NCBI GenBank assembly: GCA_963736695.1
Contig: CAVTPU010000004.1
Location: 1,240,001 to 1,304,000, forward strand
Source of the DNA: CAVTPU01 sp963736695
Lineage (GTDB): Bacteria > Actinomycetota > Actinomycetes > Mycobacteriales > Micromonosporaceae
DNA length: 64,000 nucleotides
Direction: 5' to 3'
The stretch's first letter is position 1. The number at the start of each line of letters is the position of its first letter. The position numbers and the translations under genes were made by a program. Shown here piece after piece: positions 35,770 to 44,798 of this stretch. The notes under the pieces are model-generated. The model worked only from the letters and a program-made list of their open reading frames with translations, did not search any database and was not told the origin of the DNA.

Positions 35770-35901
35770 GCGGCACACCCGGCACGGACACGCGCGGACG
35801 CGCGCGCCCGATGGGGCCGGCACGCGTCGTTCACGTGATCGCCACCGCCTGCTCAAACCGGTGCCACTCGCCCGGCATTACCGGGGCGTAGACCTGCGGT
35901 C

Positions 35902-36714
35902 ATGAGCGCATCACCGGTTATCGCCGCAGGTCAGGCGGCCGCCGAAGCCACCTACAGCATCATCCTCGCGACCGCGCCCGACGAGATTCACGCAGCGCAA
36001 CGGCTGCGCCACCACGTCTTCGCCCAGGAGATGGGCGCGCGGCTGCACTCCCCGATCCCCGGCCTCGACATCGACGAATTCGATGCCATCTGTGATCACC
36101 TCGTCGTGCGCGACGACCGCACCGGAGCGACCGTCGGCACCTATCGCATGCTGCCGCCGCACCGCACCGATCCACTTGCCGAGCCCGCGGGAAGCCGGCG
36201 GTTCTATTCGGAGACCGAGTTCGACCTGTCGCCGCTGGCTCCGCTGCGCGACGTGCTGGTCGAGACCGGACGGTCGTGCGTGCACCCGGATCACCGCACC
36301 GGCGCGGTGATCAACCTCATGTGGGCCGGCATCGCCCGCTATCTGCACCTGCACGGCTATCGCTGGCTTGCCGGCTGCGCGTCGGTGCCGCTCGCCGACG
36401 GCGGAGCCGCCGCCGACGCCGTGTGGGCCCTCGTGCGGGACACACACCTGAGCCCGCCCAGGTTGCGGGTCACCCCACGCACACCCGCACCGCTTCGCGA
36501 TCCGGTGTCGTCGCGGCGGGCCGATCTGCTCGCCGCCGCGCCACCCCTGCTGCGGGGCTATCTGCGCTTGGGCGCCTGGGTCTGCGGTCCGCCCGCGCAC
36601 GACCCGGACTTCGACGTGGCCGACTTCTTCGTGCTGCTCTCGCTCGATCGGATTGACCCACGCTATCTGCGCCACTTCCTCGGCGGACCGGACGGCGGCA
36701 TCGGCTCGCGATGA
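35902..36714 (+). CDS. olsB: ornithine-acyl-ACP N-acyltransferase (OlsB-like)
   Basis: 270 residues with the GNAT-like fold of the OlsB/hemolysin-like acyltransferases: AAQRLRHHVFAQEMGA, DEFDAICDHLVVRD, GTYRMLPP, YSETEFDLS and ETGRSCVHPDHRTG. OlsB joins a 3-hydroxyacyl chain to the alpha-amino group of ornithine, giving lyso-ornithine lipid, the first step of phosphorus-free membrane lipid synthesis. The stop overlaps the ATG of the OlsA-like gene (ATGA), which would add the second acyl chain. Such lipids are made under phosphate shortage; no Pho-type box is evident upstream. Confidence 0.87.
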   Translation: MSASPVIAAGQAAAEATYSIILATAPDEIHAAQRLRHHVFAQEMGARLHSPIPGLDIDEFDAICDHLVVRDDRTGATVGTYRMLPPHRTDPLAEPAGSRRFYSETEFDLSPLAPLRDVLVETGRSCVHPDHRTGAVINLMWAGIARYLHLHGYRWLAGCASVPLADGGAAADAVWALVRDTHLSPPRLRVTPRTPAPLRDPVSSRRADLLAAAPPLLRGYLRLGAWVCGPPAHDPDFDVADFFVLLSLDRIDPRYLRHFLGGPDGGIGSR

Positions 36715-37550
36715 CGACAGTGTCGCCGGTCCGCCAAGCGCTGCGGGCGCTCGCGCTGGTCGCGGTGCTCGCCGCCGTGGTCGGATCCGTTCCGGCGTGG
36801 CCGCTGGCGACCCGACGGGGTCGGGTCACGCTCGTCACGTGGTGGTGCCGCGCGGTGTTGCGCGTCACCGGGGTGCGACTTGTCCGCGAGCCGCACCCCG
36901 GTGACGACGCATCGATCACCGACACCGCCCTCGTCACGTGCAATCACGTCTCCTGGTTGGACATTCCGGTGCTGCTCGTGGCCGTGTCGACGCCGCGAGC
37001 TCCGATGCCGGTCGTGGCCAAGAGCGAGGTGCGCGACTGGCCGGTGATCGGGTTTCTCGCCGCTCGGATCGGCACAGTCTTCATCGACCGGGCCCGGCTG
37101 CGCAGGCTTCCGACGACGGTCGCCCAGATCGCGGAACACCTGCGCCACGGACGCAGCGTGCTCGTCTTCCCCGAGGGCACCACCGGGTGCGGCTCGACCG
37201 TCGGGATATTTCGCCCGGCGATGTTCCAGGCGGCCGTCGATTCGGGGGCGCCGGTGCGGCCGGTCGCGCTGCGCTATCACCTGCCCGACGGCGGGCCGGC
37301 CGTTTCGGCCGCCTTCATCGACGATGACACACTGATTCGATCCGTACGCCGGGTGATCGCGATCCGGGGTCTTGTCGTGACCGTCCGGACCGGCCCTCTG
37401 GTTCGCTTGGCTGATCTTCCCGCCACGTGGACGGAGGCGGACGACACCCCGACCGGGGCGGGTGCCGGGATGACGGGCCGGTGGCGCGCGCGTCCCCGCC
37501 GCGCGCTCGCCGACTGCGCCCGCGCGCACGTCACCGACTCAGTCCGCTGA
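36711..37550 (+). CDS. olsA: 1-acyl-glycerol-phosphate acyltransferase family (OlsA-like)
   Basis: 279 residues with an N-terminal membrane helix (ALALVAVLAAVVGSVP) and the PlsC motifs: NHVSWLDIPVLL (catalytic HxxxxD), FIDRARLRR, VFPEGTTGCG and the later PVRPVALRY. Next to OlsB it should acylate lyso-ornithine lipid to ornithine lipid; without context it would be called PlsC. It overlaps olsB by four bases. Its end overlaps the convergent LysR gene by 12 bases. Confidence 0.85.
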   Translation: MTTVSPVRQALRALALVAVLAAVVGSVPAWPLATRRGRVTLVTWWCRAVLRVTGVRLVREPHPGDDASITDTALVTCNHVSWLDIPVLLVAVSTPRAPMPVVAKSEVRDWPVIGFLAARIGTVFIDRARLRRLPTTVAQIAEHLRHGRSVLVFPEGTTGCGSTVGIFRPAMFQAAVDSGAPVRPVALRYHLPDGGPAVSAAFIDDDTLIRSVRRVIAIRGLVVTVRTGPLVRLADLPATWTEADDTPTGAGAGMTGRWRARPRRALADCARAHVTDSVR

Positions 37551-38498
37551 CCGTTTGCCGAACCAACCCCCGTAGTCCGGGGTCGACGCGACGATCTCCG
37601 CATAGGCCGCCGACGCAGTCGACACCAGCAACTGGGTGAACGCCTGGCTCGCCGGTTCGGCACGCCAGACCATCGCGTGCATCCAGCGCAGCGGCGCTCC
37701 CTCGATCGGCCGCACCGTCACGCCAGGAGAACGGCGGATCGGCAGGCACAGCGACACGGCCTTACCCGTACGAGAAAGCTCTATGCAGGTGGCCGCGTCG
37801 GTCTCGTAACCGGTGCGCGGGGTGAAACCGGCTCGCAGGCAGGCCGACATGAAACAGCCATAGAGACAACCGTCGCCGGGCAACCAGGCCCACCGTTCCT
37901 CGGACAGGTCGGCGAGATCGACCGTCTCGTTCGCCGCCAGCGGATGCCCGTCGGGCAACATGACGCAGACCGGCTCCAGTGCGACGGAATGCACCCGCAG
38001 CCCGGCGGCGGCGGAGGCCGGCAGCCCGTGTTCACCGCAGCAGCCGACCACGGCGCAGTCGATGCGGTCGGCCTGCACCTGATCCAACAGCTCCAGCGCA
38101 GAAAACGAGACGCACGTCGTGACCTCCAACTGCGGCGCCGTCTCGCTGAGCCGGTTGACCATGCCGGCCAGATATGGATCGCCCGTCGTGCCGATGCGCA
38201 GCGGCCGTGACCCCGGTTGGGTGCGTTCGGCGGCGGCGAGCCGGATCGCGTCGTCGTGCAGTTCGCGGGCCGCCGGCAGGAGCACCCGGGCACGGCTGAG
38301 CACCAGCTCACCCAACGGGGTCGGGGTGACGCCGTTGCGGCCACGTTCAAAGAGCTGGCCGCCGAGCGAGTTCTCGATGCGACGCAGCTGTGCGGTGACC
38401 GCCGGTTGCGCCAAGCCGAGCACCGCGGACGCCTTGGTGACGCTGCCCGCGTCCGCGACGGCGCAGACGATCCTCAGGTGCCGCAGCTCCAGGTCCAT
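37539..38498 (-). CDS. LysR-family transcriptional regulator
   Basis: 319 residues. The N-terminal helix-turn-helix is textbook: LRHLRIVCAVADAGSVTKAS, VLGLAQPAVTAQLRRIE, LFERGRNGVTPTPLG. The ligand domain follows from ~residue 92. It has Cys near VVGCCGEHG and GDGCLYGCFMSACLRAG. ATG 38498 gives the normal length; an extension to 38705 is not needed. No divergent target lies beside it: upstream is the ankyrin gene (155 bases), downstream the convergent olsA. Confidence 0.92.
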   Translation of the reverse strand: MDLELRHLRIVCAVADAGSVTKASAVLGLAQPAVTAQLRRIENSLGGQLFERGRNGVTPTPLGELVLSRARVLLPAARELHDDAIRLAAAERTQPGSRPLRIGTTGDPYLAGMVNRLSETAPQLEVTTCVSFSALELLDQVQADRIDCAVVGCCGEHGLPASAAAGLRVHSVALEPVCVMLPDGHPLAANETVDLADLSEERWAWLPGDGCLYGCFMSACLRAGFTPRTGYETDAATCIELSRTGKAVSLCLPIRRSPGVTVRPIEGAPLRWMHAMVWRAEPASQAFTQLLVSTASAAYAEIVASTPDYGGWFGKRSAD

Positions 38499-38652
38499 AG
38501 CACGACGGTATGACCTATTGGGGATTTCCGGGAAGTCGACGGATGGATGATTATTAATCCAGCGACCCGCCCTGCCGCACGCAGGCCCGCGCTCGATGCG
38601 TCTACTATCGCACCGGGCGCGGGCCTGCGCCCGCCGAGAAGTGGAGCGGGCG

Positions 38653-40617
38653 ATGAGTGCACAGACGCAGCGAGCCGGAAAGATCTCGTTGCCGCCGACA
38701 TTCACGTCGCAGCACGTGGCCTCCCACCTGGCCGGACGCCGCTACGGCGTACCCGCTCGAATGGTCGCAGAGGCGACGACCCGGCGGCTCGCCGGCGACT
38801 GGCTGGGTGCCTGCGCAGCCGCGCGCGTCGACGTGCGATTCGATTCGAGTGACCTCGCCGACCGGTATGGGTCGGCGACCGCCGCGCTCATCCTCGATGA
38901 CCTGAGCCACCTCGCCCCCGACCTGGTCCGCTGGAACCTGCCCCGCCACACGGCCGGCGGCACCGGCGAACTGGTCCCCAAACTCACCGTCACCCTGGCC
39001 ACCTATCGCCGCGACGGCGAACCCGACCTAACACTGCGCGTGACCACCCCCGACCTGATCAACCGCCCACAGCGGCTCGCACTGCATCTCATGTCGGCAC
39101 GCCCCCCGACGATCAAGGTGAGGCGGCGCGACTTCCCCAACGATTGGACCACCGCCCGTCACCTATGGCACGACCAGCACACACACGAACTGCGGCAGTG
39201 GATCGGCGGCGGCGACCGAATCCCGTTCCACACCGCGGATGGCCGACTGCTCGACCCCGCCGAATGGCCCACCCACGCACCCGCCGGAGCCGATCCGACG
39301 GCGCTCGCCGAATGGGCGGCTGTCGCCTGGGACCACGATCAACCGGCAGAAGCCTGGGCGGCGGCCGGGGTGACGGCCGACCTAACCATGCCGTCGAAAC
39401 TCGAGAACTACCCCCGATGGTATGGCGAACACTTCGCCAGCCGGCTACTGGTCTGCTCGCCGACTGCGGTGGCCTCCGCACTGGACCTGCTCGCCGGCGA
39501 ACCCGGAGGAGACGTCGGCCCCGTCACCATCTCCGGCTCATGGCGGAGGTTTCGACTCGTGGCGCAGCAACGCGACAGGGTCGCCACTGTTCGCATCGGT
39601 GTAGACGACGACAGCAAACTCCCGGCGCTTCCGTGGGCGTTGTGCGGCCGCAACGTCGACCTAGACCTGCTGCGACTCGGGCGGATCAACCCAATGAAAC
39701 TGCACCCGCTGGTGCGCTCGGCGTTGCTGCCCGGCCTCCACGACGACCGTTATGCGCCCGTACGAGGGGACGTGGTTTCACAGCCGACGCGGGTGCGCTG
39801 TCGCGGGCAATGGCATTCGGTCGGGTGGCGCGACAACCGGCTCACCGCGCTGGCCCACCCGCCCGAGGAGGAGCAACGTGAAGCCGCGCTGCGCTCGTTG
39901 GGCGGCGAGGTCCCCGGCTGCTTCCAAGTCGTCCAGACCTGGAGTGACACGGCCCTCGGCGGCTCAGCGATCGAATCCCGCGACGGCCGCCGTCGCCGAA
40001 CGTGGTTGCCCAAGCAACTGCACGAGGTGCGCGGCCATCTGTTGCGGGCCTTCGCCCACGGCGACGCCGATGAGGTCGAACGACTTCTCGCGACCGGCAT
40101 CGACCCGGCCGGTGTCCGCGACCACCATGGACGCACCCTGCTCCACATGGTCGCCTGCGTCGACATCCCCGACCTCGCGCCACGACTCATCGCCGCCGGC
40201 ATCCCTGTCAACGCCACCGACACCCACAACCGCACCCCCCTGCACCAGGTGCTCCTCGACGCCGCTCCCGCCGCACTCGTGCGGCAACTGCTCGACGCCG
40301 GCGCCGATGTCAGCGCCACCGACATGTATGAAGCCCTGCCCGCACACGTCATCCGCAGCCGCGAGGCCGCGACCATCATGCCGTGGCTGGTGGCGCCCGG
40401 CGAGAAAATTCCCTCCACCTTGTGGGGCCGGACGCCGATGATGATGGCGTTGGCCGTCGGCGCCCCGGCCGAGGTGATCGCAGTCCTCATCGAGATGGGA
40501 ATCGACCCGACCGACACCGACGACGACTACGGACTCGACCTCGCCGAGGCGCTCGAACACTGGGGACGCGACGACCTGCTCGACGTTCTGCGCCCCTATC
40601 TGCCCACCGGGGACTGA
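38653..40617 (+). CDS. ankyrin-repeat protein with unknown N-terminal domain
   Basis: 654 residues, intact paralogue of the copies at 1-3022. Residues ~15-110 (RRYGVPARMVAEATTRRLAG, SHLAPDLVRWNLPR) and 110-330 (RHLWHDQHTHELRQWIGGGDR) match no family I know. ~335-440 is the conserved LHPLVRSALL / VRCRGQWHSVGWRD block. ~455-650 holds five ankyrin repeats (TLLHMVACVD, TPLHQVLLD, LLDAGADVSATD). GGAG is eight bases before ATG 38653. No signal peptide, membrane helix or nuclease motif is visible. The repeated WH..RxW and GWR segments suggest a large folded binding module. Confidence 0.83.
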   Translation: MSAQTQRAGKISLPPTFTSQHVASHLAGRRYGVPARMVAEATTRRLAGDWLGACAAARVDVRFDSSDLADRYGSATAALILDDLSHLAPDLVRWNLPRHTAGGTGELVPKLTVTLATYRRDGEPDLTLRVTTPDLINRPQRLALHLMSARPPTIKVRRRDFPNDWTTARHLWHDQHTHELRQWIGGGDRIPFHTADGRLLDPAEWPTHAPAGADPTALAEWAAVAWDHDQPAEAWAAAGVTADLTMPSKLENYPRWYGEHFASRLLVCSPTAVASALDLLAGEPGGDVGPVTISGSWRRFRLVAQQRDRVATVRIGVDDDSKLPALPWALCGRNVDLDLLRLGRINPMKLHPLVRSALLPGLHDDRYAPVRGDVVSQPTRVRCRGQWHSVGWRDNRLTALAHPPEEEQREAALRSLGGEVPGCFQVVQTWSDTALGGSAIESRDGRRRRTWLPKQLHEVRGHLLRAFAHGDADEVERLLATGIDPAGVRDHHGRTLLHMVACVDIPDLAPRLIAAGIPVNATDTHNRTPLHQVLLDAAPAALVRQLLDAGADVSATDMYEALPAHVIRSREAATIMPWLVAPGEKIPSTLWGRTPMMMALAVGAPAEVIAVLIEMGIDPTDTDDDYGLDLAEALEHWGRDDLLDVLRPYLPTGD

Positions 40618-41297
40618 CCCACGCCGACTGCCGACGCGATCACTTCCAGCGCGATCATGAACACAGGTGTCATGAGACGTGGAAGACGGCACGCGTGACA
40701 TGTTTTGTGGATAGAAGGCGATTTGGTCTACTGTCGACGGAATAGGTTCGTAGGTCCCTTGTAGATGCCTTCTCTTGTTCCTTGAGCGAGGGCCGACGAG
40801 ACTTCCTATTGGTTGGGCGGGCGTCTCCGGCTTCTATGGTCGCCTCGACGGACACGCGTACGGCCATAGAAGACGCCGGGCTGGGTCATAGCGCCGAGTG
40901 TCGGCTTTTCGACGTGTGACAGGAACCCCGGCCGCGACGACCCGCCGGACAACGGCGGCGCGAAAATCTCCCCTGCGAATAGGCCCAGCTCACGGCCATC
41001 CTTGCCAGTTCGTCAGCACGACAATCGGGTCGGCGGTCGACGCATCACGGCACCCGGCGATGGACTTTATTGATCTTTAAATTGGCGCCCTTGGATGTAA
41101 GGAGCCAAATAGGGTGGCAACCCAAGGCGGACCATGGGTAGTGTTACCTTCGTTCACAGATAGATCATCCCGAATCCGAAGACTGCGCGGAGAGTGAACG
41201 AGTCCGATGACCTTGGCTTGCCGCGAAATATACGCAACCATCGAAACAGCGGAAAATCGTTTTGGATGGCTGGATGTATTTCACAGGATGTCCGCCC
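40618..41297. other. long non-coding region before the NRPS-PKS cluster
   Basis: 680 bases, visibly less GC-rich than its surroundings, without a convincing gene. It contains an inverted repeat at 40831-40872 and a stem-loop at 41082-41108 (TTGGCGCCCTT facing AAGGAGCCAA, one mismatch and a bulge). Promoter and control sites for the cluster probably lie here, and possibly the boundary of the acquired segment. Small frames in it have no ribosome sites or recognisable character. Confidence 0.5.
40831..40872. repeat. inverted repeat, CTTCTATGG arms
   Basis: CTTCTATGG (40831-40839) faces CCATAGAAG (40864-40872) around a 24-base loop, with near-matching flanks. It could end transcription of the ankyrin gene or be the remnant of a mobile-element end at the border of the cluster. 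Neither is shown by the sequence. Confidence 0.35.
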
Positions 41298-44200
41298 ATG
41301 CCTAACAGGGATCTACCCAACAGCAGGACTACAATTCCCCAAGTCACCAGAAGCGAGCGTATGCCGTTGTCGCGTTCGCAACGTGGCCTCTGGTTGCTTG
41401 ATCGACTCCATCCGGGCACACCAGCATACAACGTCCCGTTCATCGCCCAGCTGCATGGTGATCTCGACGTCGTCGCGCTATGCCGCGCCATCAACTCAGT
41501 CATAATGCGACACGAGGTCCTTCGCACCACGTTCGTCACTGTGGACGGCGCACCTGTTCAACGAATCGCCACATCCTCTTCAGTAGACTTGTCGGTAATC
41601 GACCTATCCCATTTGCCTGCGGCGCAACGAAAGGAAGGCTGTCAGAAGATCGTCTTTAGCGAGTCGGTCAAGCCCTTCGACCTTGCCACGGGACCGCTCG
41701 TCCGTGCTTTTCTGGTGCGGTTGTCGGAACGCGACCATGTATTCGGCGTCGTCTTGCACCACATCATCTGCGATGGCGCGTCGATGCGCATTATGTTTGA
41801 CGAGTTCGCTGATTGTTACGCGCCGGGAGAGTCGACACACATTGACAATCCGCAATCTCTGCCGCTACAGTTTGCCGACTTCGCCGCATGGCAACTACAG
41901 AACCCTATTGCGCAAAAGGAACTGGACTGGTGGCGACAGTACCTCGCCGGCGCCCCGACGGTGCTAGACCTCCCTGGCGACCACGCCCGACCGCCTGTTC
42001 GCTCAATGCATGGCGCGAGCCGCACGTACCAATTACCAGCGGAAATCGTTGCCACGGCAGCTGCGGTGGCGCGACAAAACCGCACCAGCACCTTCATGGT
42101 GATGCTCGGCGCATACGCAACGCTGCTCGGCCGGCTTTGCGGGGTACGGGACCTACTTGTCGGAACACCGATCGCCGGCCGGGAGTTCCCCGAGTTGGAG
42201 GAGTTGCTCGGGTACTTCGTGACCACGGTGCCCGTACGAATAGATCTTTCCGGCTCTCCCACCTTTCTTGAGGTTCTCGGCCGGATCCGGCGGTCGACAC
42301 TTGGGGTGCTTTCGCACCAGGAGGTCTCGTTCGAGACTCTGGTCGAGATGCTCCGCCTTGACCGGAACCTCAGTCACACGCCGTTGGTGCAGGCCTTCTT
42401 CACCTTCGAAGGCGAGCCGCTGGCGCAGCCACGCTTTGTGGGTCTCACGGCCGACGTCACCATGGCCAGCACCGCGACCGCAAAGTTCGACCTCGACTTC
42501 ATGATCGTGCCAGCGGCGTCGGCGGACCGGGTCGACTATGAACTGATCATCAACTACAGCACGGACATCTTCTCTCATGAGAACATCGATGTGCTCGCCG
42601 GGCGGTTTCTTGCGTTGGTGTCGGCGTTGACAGAAGAGCCTGAAACACCGGTGTGGCGGGTGCCCTTCCTCTCGCCTGACGAGACGCGGTCCCTTCGCGA
42701 ATGGCAGGGTGGCCTGGATTGCTGGCCGACCGATCTCCTTGTCCATGAACTTGTGGAAGCCCGGTGCGCCGAGACGCCGAATGCGATCGCGGTGAGCACC
42801 GATGGTCGAACCCTGACATATCGGCAGTTGCTGATCCAGGCGCGGCACGTGGCGCTTCAGTTGAATGAAATGAGTCTTGGCCCAGACGATGTCGTGGGTC
42901 TGCTGCTGCCCCAGGGACTCGAGCGACCTGCGGCGCTGCTCGGCATTCTGATGGCCGGGTGCGCATACCTCCCGTTGGATCCACACCAGAAGACCAGCCA
43001 GATCAATGCCACTCTGCAACGGGCCGGGGCGGTGGCGGTGGTCAGCCTGATGTCGCTGCAGCCGATACTGCTCGGAACAGGGGTGCCTGTTGTGCTGGCC
43101 GACGACGGTGGCCAAGATGCCCCTCATGACGCACGAGGTCTGGCTCGGTTTCCACGGCCGCGGCCGGGAAATCTGGCCTATCTAATCTTTACATCCGGGT
43201 CGACCGGTGAGCCGAAGGGGGTGGCGATAACCCACGCGGCTTTGGTCAATCACGCGCAGTTCATGAGAGACCGGTACCGTTTGACGGCGGACGACCGGGT
43301 CCTACAGTTCTCCACTATCTCCTTTGACGTCGCGGCTGAGGAGATGTTCCCCACCCTGCTGGCCGGGGGGTGTGTCGTGACCGGACCGGACCCGGTGCCT
43401 CCGCCCACGGGGTTGACATCTGTACTAGCGGCCGGCCGGGTGAGTGTCGCCAATCTTCCTGCCAGCTACTGGCATCAGTGGATCCGCAGCTTGGACGCAG
43501 CACCAGCCGACCTCCGCCTGCTCATAGTGGGCAGTGAGACCGTCGACAAGCAAGCCTTGTCTCGATGGTTGAAGGTCACAGACATTCCCCTCATCAATGC
43601 CTATGGACTGACCGAAACAACCATCACTTCAACACTGTTTTATGTGGACCATGAGGAGATCGGGACGATTGTGCCCGTTGGTCGACCAATCGATGGGATG
43701 CGAGCCTACGTACTCGACTCGGAACTAGGCCCAGTCCCACCCGGACAGGCCGGCGAGTTGTATCTCGGCGGCATCGGACTTGCCCGTGGCTACCACGCAC
43801 GTCCTGACCTCACAGCCGACCGTTTCGTGCCAGACCCATTCGCCGACACCGATGGCCAACGGATGCACCGAACCGGGGACCGGGCATGCTGGCGTCGCGA
43901 CGGCGTGCTGGAGATCATCGGTCGAACCGACGACCAGATCAAGATCCGTGGATATCGAATTGAACCAGGCCAGATCGAGGCCGCAGCGTTGACTCATCCA
44001 GACGTGGCGCAAGCCGTCGTGGCCGCGAAACCCGACGGCGCCGGCGGGCAACGACTGGTCGGCTATGTCGCGGCCCGTTCGGGTGCCATTGTGCCGGCGA
44101 ACCTGCGTCAGTTCCTGACCGATCGTCTTCCCGCATATATGATTCCGTCCGCCTTCGTGGCGATGTCGGCGATGCCAACTACTCCGAACGGGAAGATGGA

Positions 44201-44573
44201 TCGTGCGGCGTTGCCCACGCCCGAACTTGGCGTGCCGGCACCTCAGAGTCACACCTTGCCGCGAACGCCGACAGAGACGCACGTATACGACATTTGGCAG
44301 AAGGTGCTGCGCGTCGGGTCGTTCGGAGTCGACGACAACTTCTTCGACCTGGGTGGCAATTCGTTCGCCCTCGCTGCCGTGCACGCGGACCTCGCTGGCG
44401 TATACGCCGATCGGATTCCCATGGTGACCCTCTACGAGTACCCGACCGTGTCCAGCCTGGCCGCACATCTGGATGGCAACGACAACGAGACAACCGACGA
44501 TTCACTGTCACAGTCAGATCGGCTCATCAGAGGCAGAGCGCGCCTGGCAGAGAGAAGAAGGGCAGCACGATGA
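41298..44573 (+). CDS. nonribosomal peptide synthetase, C-A-PCP
   Basis: About 1091 residues. The condensation domain (~20-440) has LSRSQRGLW, RHEVLRT, HHIICDG (154-160) and GYFVTTVPVR, and is of the LCL kind. The adenylation domain (~460-960) has LTYRQL, FTSGSTGEPKG, YGLTETT, GELYLGG, RTGDRACW and PTTPNGKMDR. The PCP (~975-1055) has the attachment Ser in DLGGNSF. By hand the specificity residues read about D-V-E-N-L-V-A-I-T-K, which I cannot assign; the acidic third residue might favour a polar or basic amino acid. The start is uncertain (ATG 41298, 41274 or 41361). The ATGA overlap with the MbtH-like gene shows coupling. It would join a PCP-bound amino acid, probably from the A-PCP protein, to its own. 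Contains TTA at 42033. Confidence 0.9.
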   Translation: MPNRDLPNSRTTIPQVTRSERMPLSRSQRGLWLLDRLHPGTPAYNVPFIAQLHGDLDVVALCRAINSVIMRHEVLRTTFVTVDGAPVQRIATSSSVDLSVIDLSHLPAAQRKEGCQKIVFSESVKPFDLATGPLVRAFLVRLSERDHVFGVVLHHIICDGASMRIMFDEFADCYAPGESTHIDNPQSLPLQFADFAAWQLQNPIAQKELDWWRQYLAGAPTVLDLPGDHARPPVRSMHGASRTYQLPAEIVATAAAVARQNRTSTFMVMLGAYATLLGRLCGVRDLLVGTPIAGREFPELEELLGYFVTTVPVRIDLSGSPTFLEVLGRIRRSTLGVLSHQEVSFETLVEMLRLDRNLSHTPLVQAFFTFEGEPLAQPRFVGLTADVTMASTATAKFDLDFMIVPAASADRVDYELIINYSTDIFSHENIDVLAGRFLALVSALTEEPETPVWRVPFLSPDETRSLREWQGGLDCWPTDLLVHELVEARCAETPNAIAVSTDGRTLTYRQLLIQARHVALQLNEMSLGPDDVVGLLLPQGLERPAALLGILMAGCAYLPLDPHQKTSQINATLQRAGAVAVVSLMSLQPILLGTGVPVVLADDGGQDAPHDARGLARFPRPRPGNLAYLIFTSGSTGEPKGVAITHAALVNHAQFMRDRYRLTADDRVLQFSTISFDVAAEEMFPTLLAGGCVVTGPDPVPPPTGLTSVLAAGRVSVANLPASYWHQWIRSLDAAPADLRLLIVGSETVDKQALSRWLKVTDIPLINAYGLTETTITSTLFYVDHEEIGTIVPVGRPIDGMRAYVLDSELGPVPPGQAGELYLGGIGLARGYHARPDLTADRFVPDPFADTDGQRMHRTGDRACWRRDGVLEIIGRTDDQIKIRGYRIEPGQIEAAALTHPDVAQAVVAAKPDGAGGQRLVGYVAARSGAIVPANLRQFLTDRLPAYMIPSAFVAMSAMPTTPNGKMDRAALPTPELGVPAPQSHTLPRTPTETHVYDIWQKVLRVGSFGVDDNFFDLGGNSFALAAVHADLAGVYADRIPMVTLYEYPTVSSLAAHLDGNDNETTDDSLSQSDRLIRGRARLAERRRAAR

Positions 44574-44797
44574 CGGAGCCGAGGCAGGACGCGGTATTCG
44601 AGGACAGTGAGACGCGCCAGTACGAGGTGGTTGTCAACGACGAAGAGCAATACTCGATCTGGCCAGCCGATCGCGAGCCGCCACCAGGATGGCGTTGCTG
44701 CGGGATGGTCGGCCTCAAAGCCGATTGTCTGCAATACATCAGCAGCGAGTGGACCGACATTCGCCCCAAAAGCCTACGCGACCTGATGGGTACCTGA
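44570..44797 (+). CDS. MbtH-like protein
   Basis: 75 residues with the family signature: NDEEQYSIWP, PPGW, CLQYI and WTDIRPKSLRDLM. MbtH-like proteins bind adenylation domains and help them fold and activate amino acids. It overlaps the NRPS stop by four bases, so it is made together with it and most likely serves its A domain and that of the A-PCP protein at 51470. The MFS start is one base after its stop. Confidence 0.95.
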   Translation: MTEPRQDAVFEDSETRQYEVVVNDEEQYSIWPADREPPPGWRCCGMVGLKADCLQYISSEWTDIRPKSLRDLMGT

Positions 44798-44798
44798 G

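Noticed and set aside
33985..35856. 623-codon minus-strand frame
   Set aside because: Antisense to PolX, whose domains are complete; no recognisable motif on this strand.
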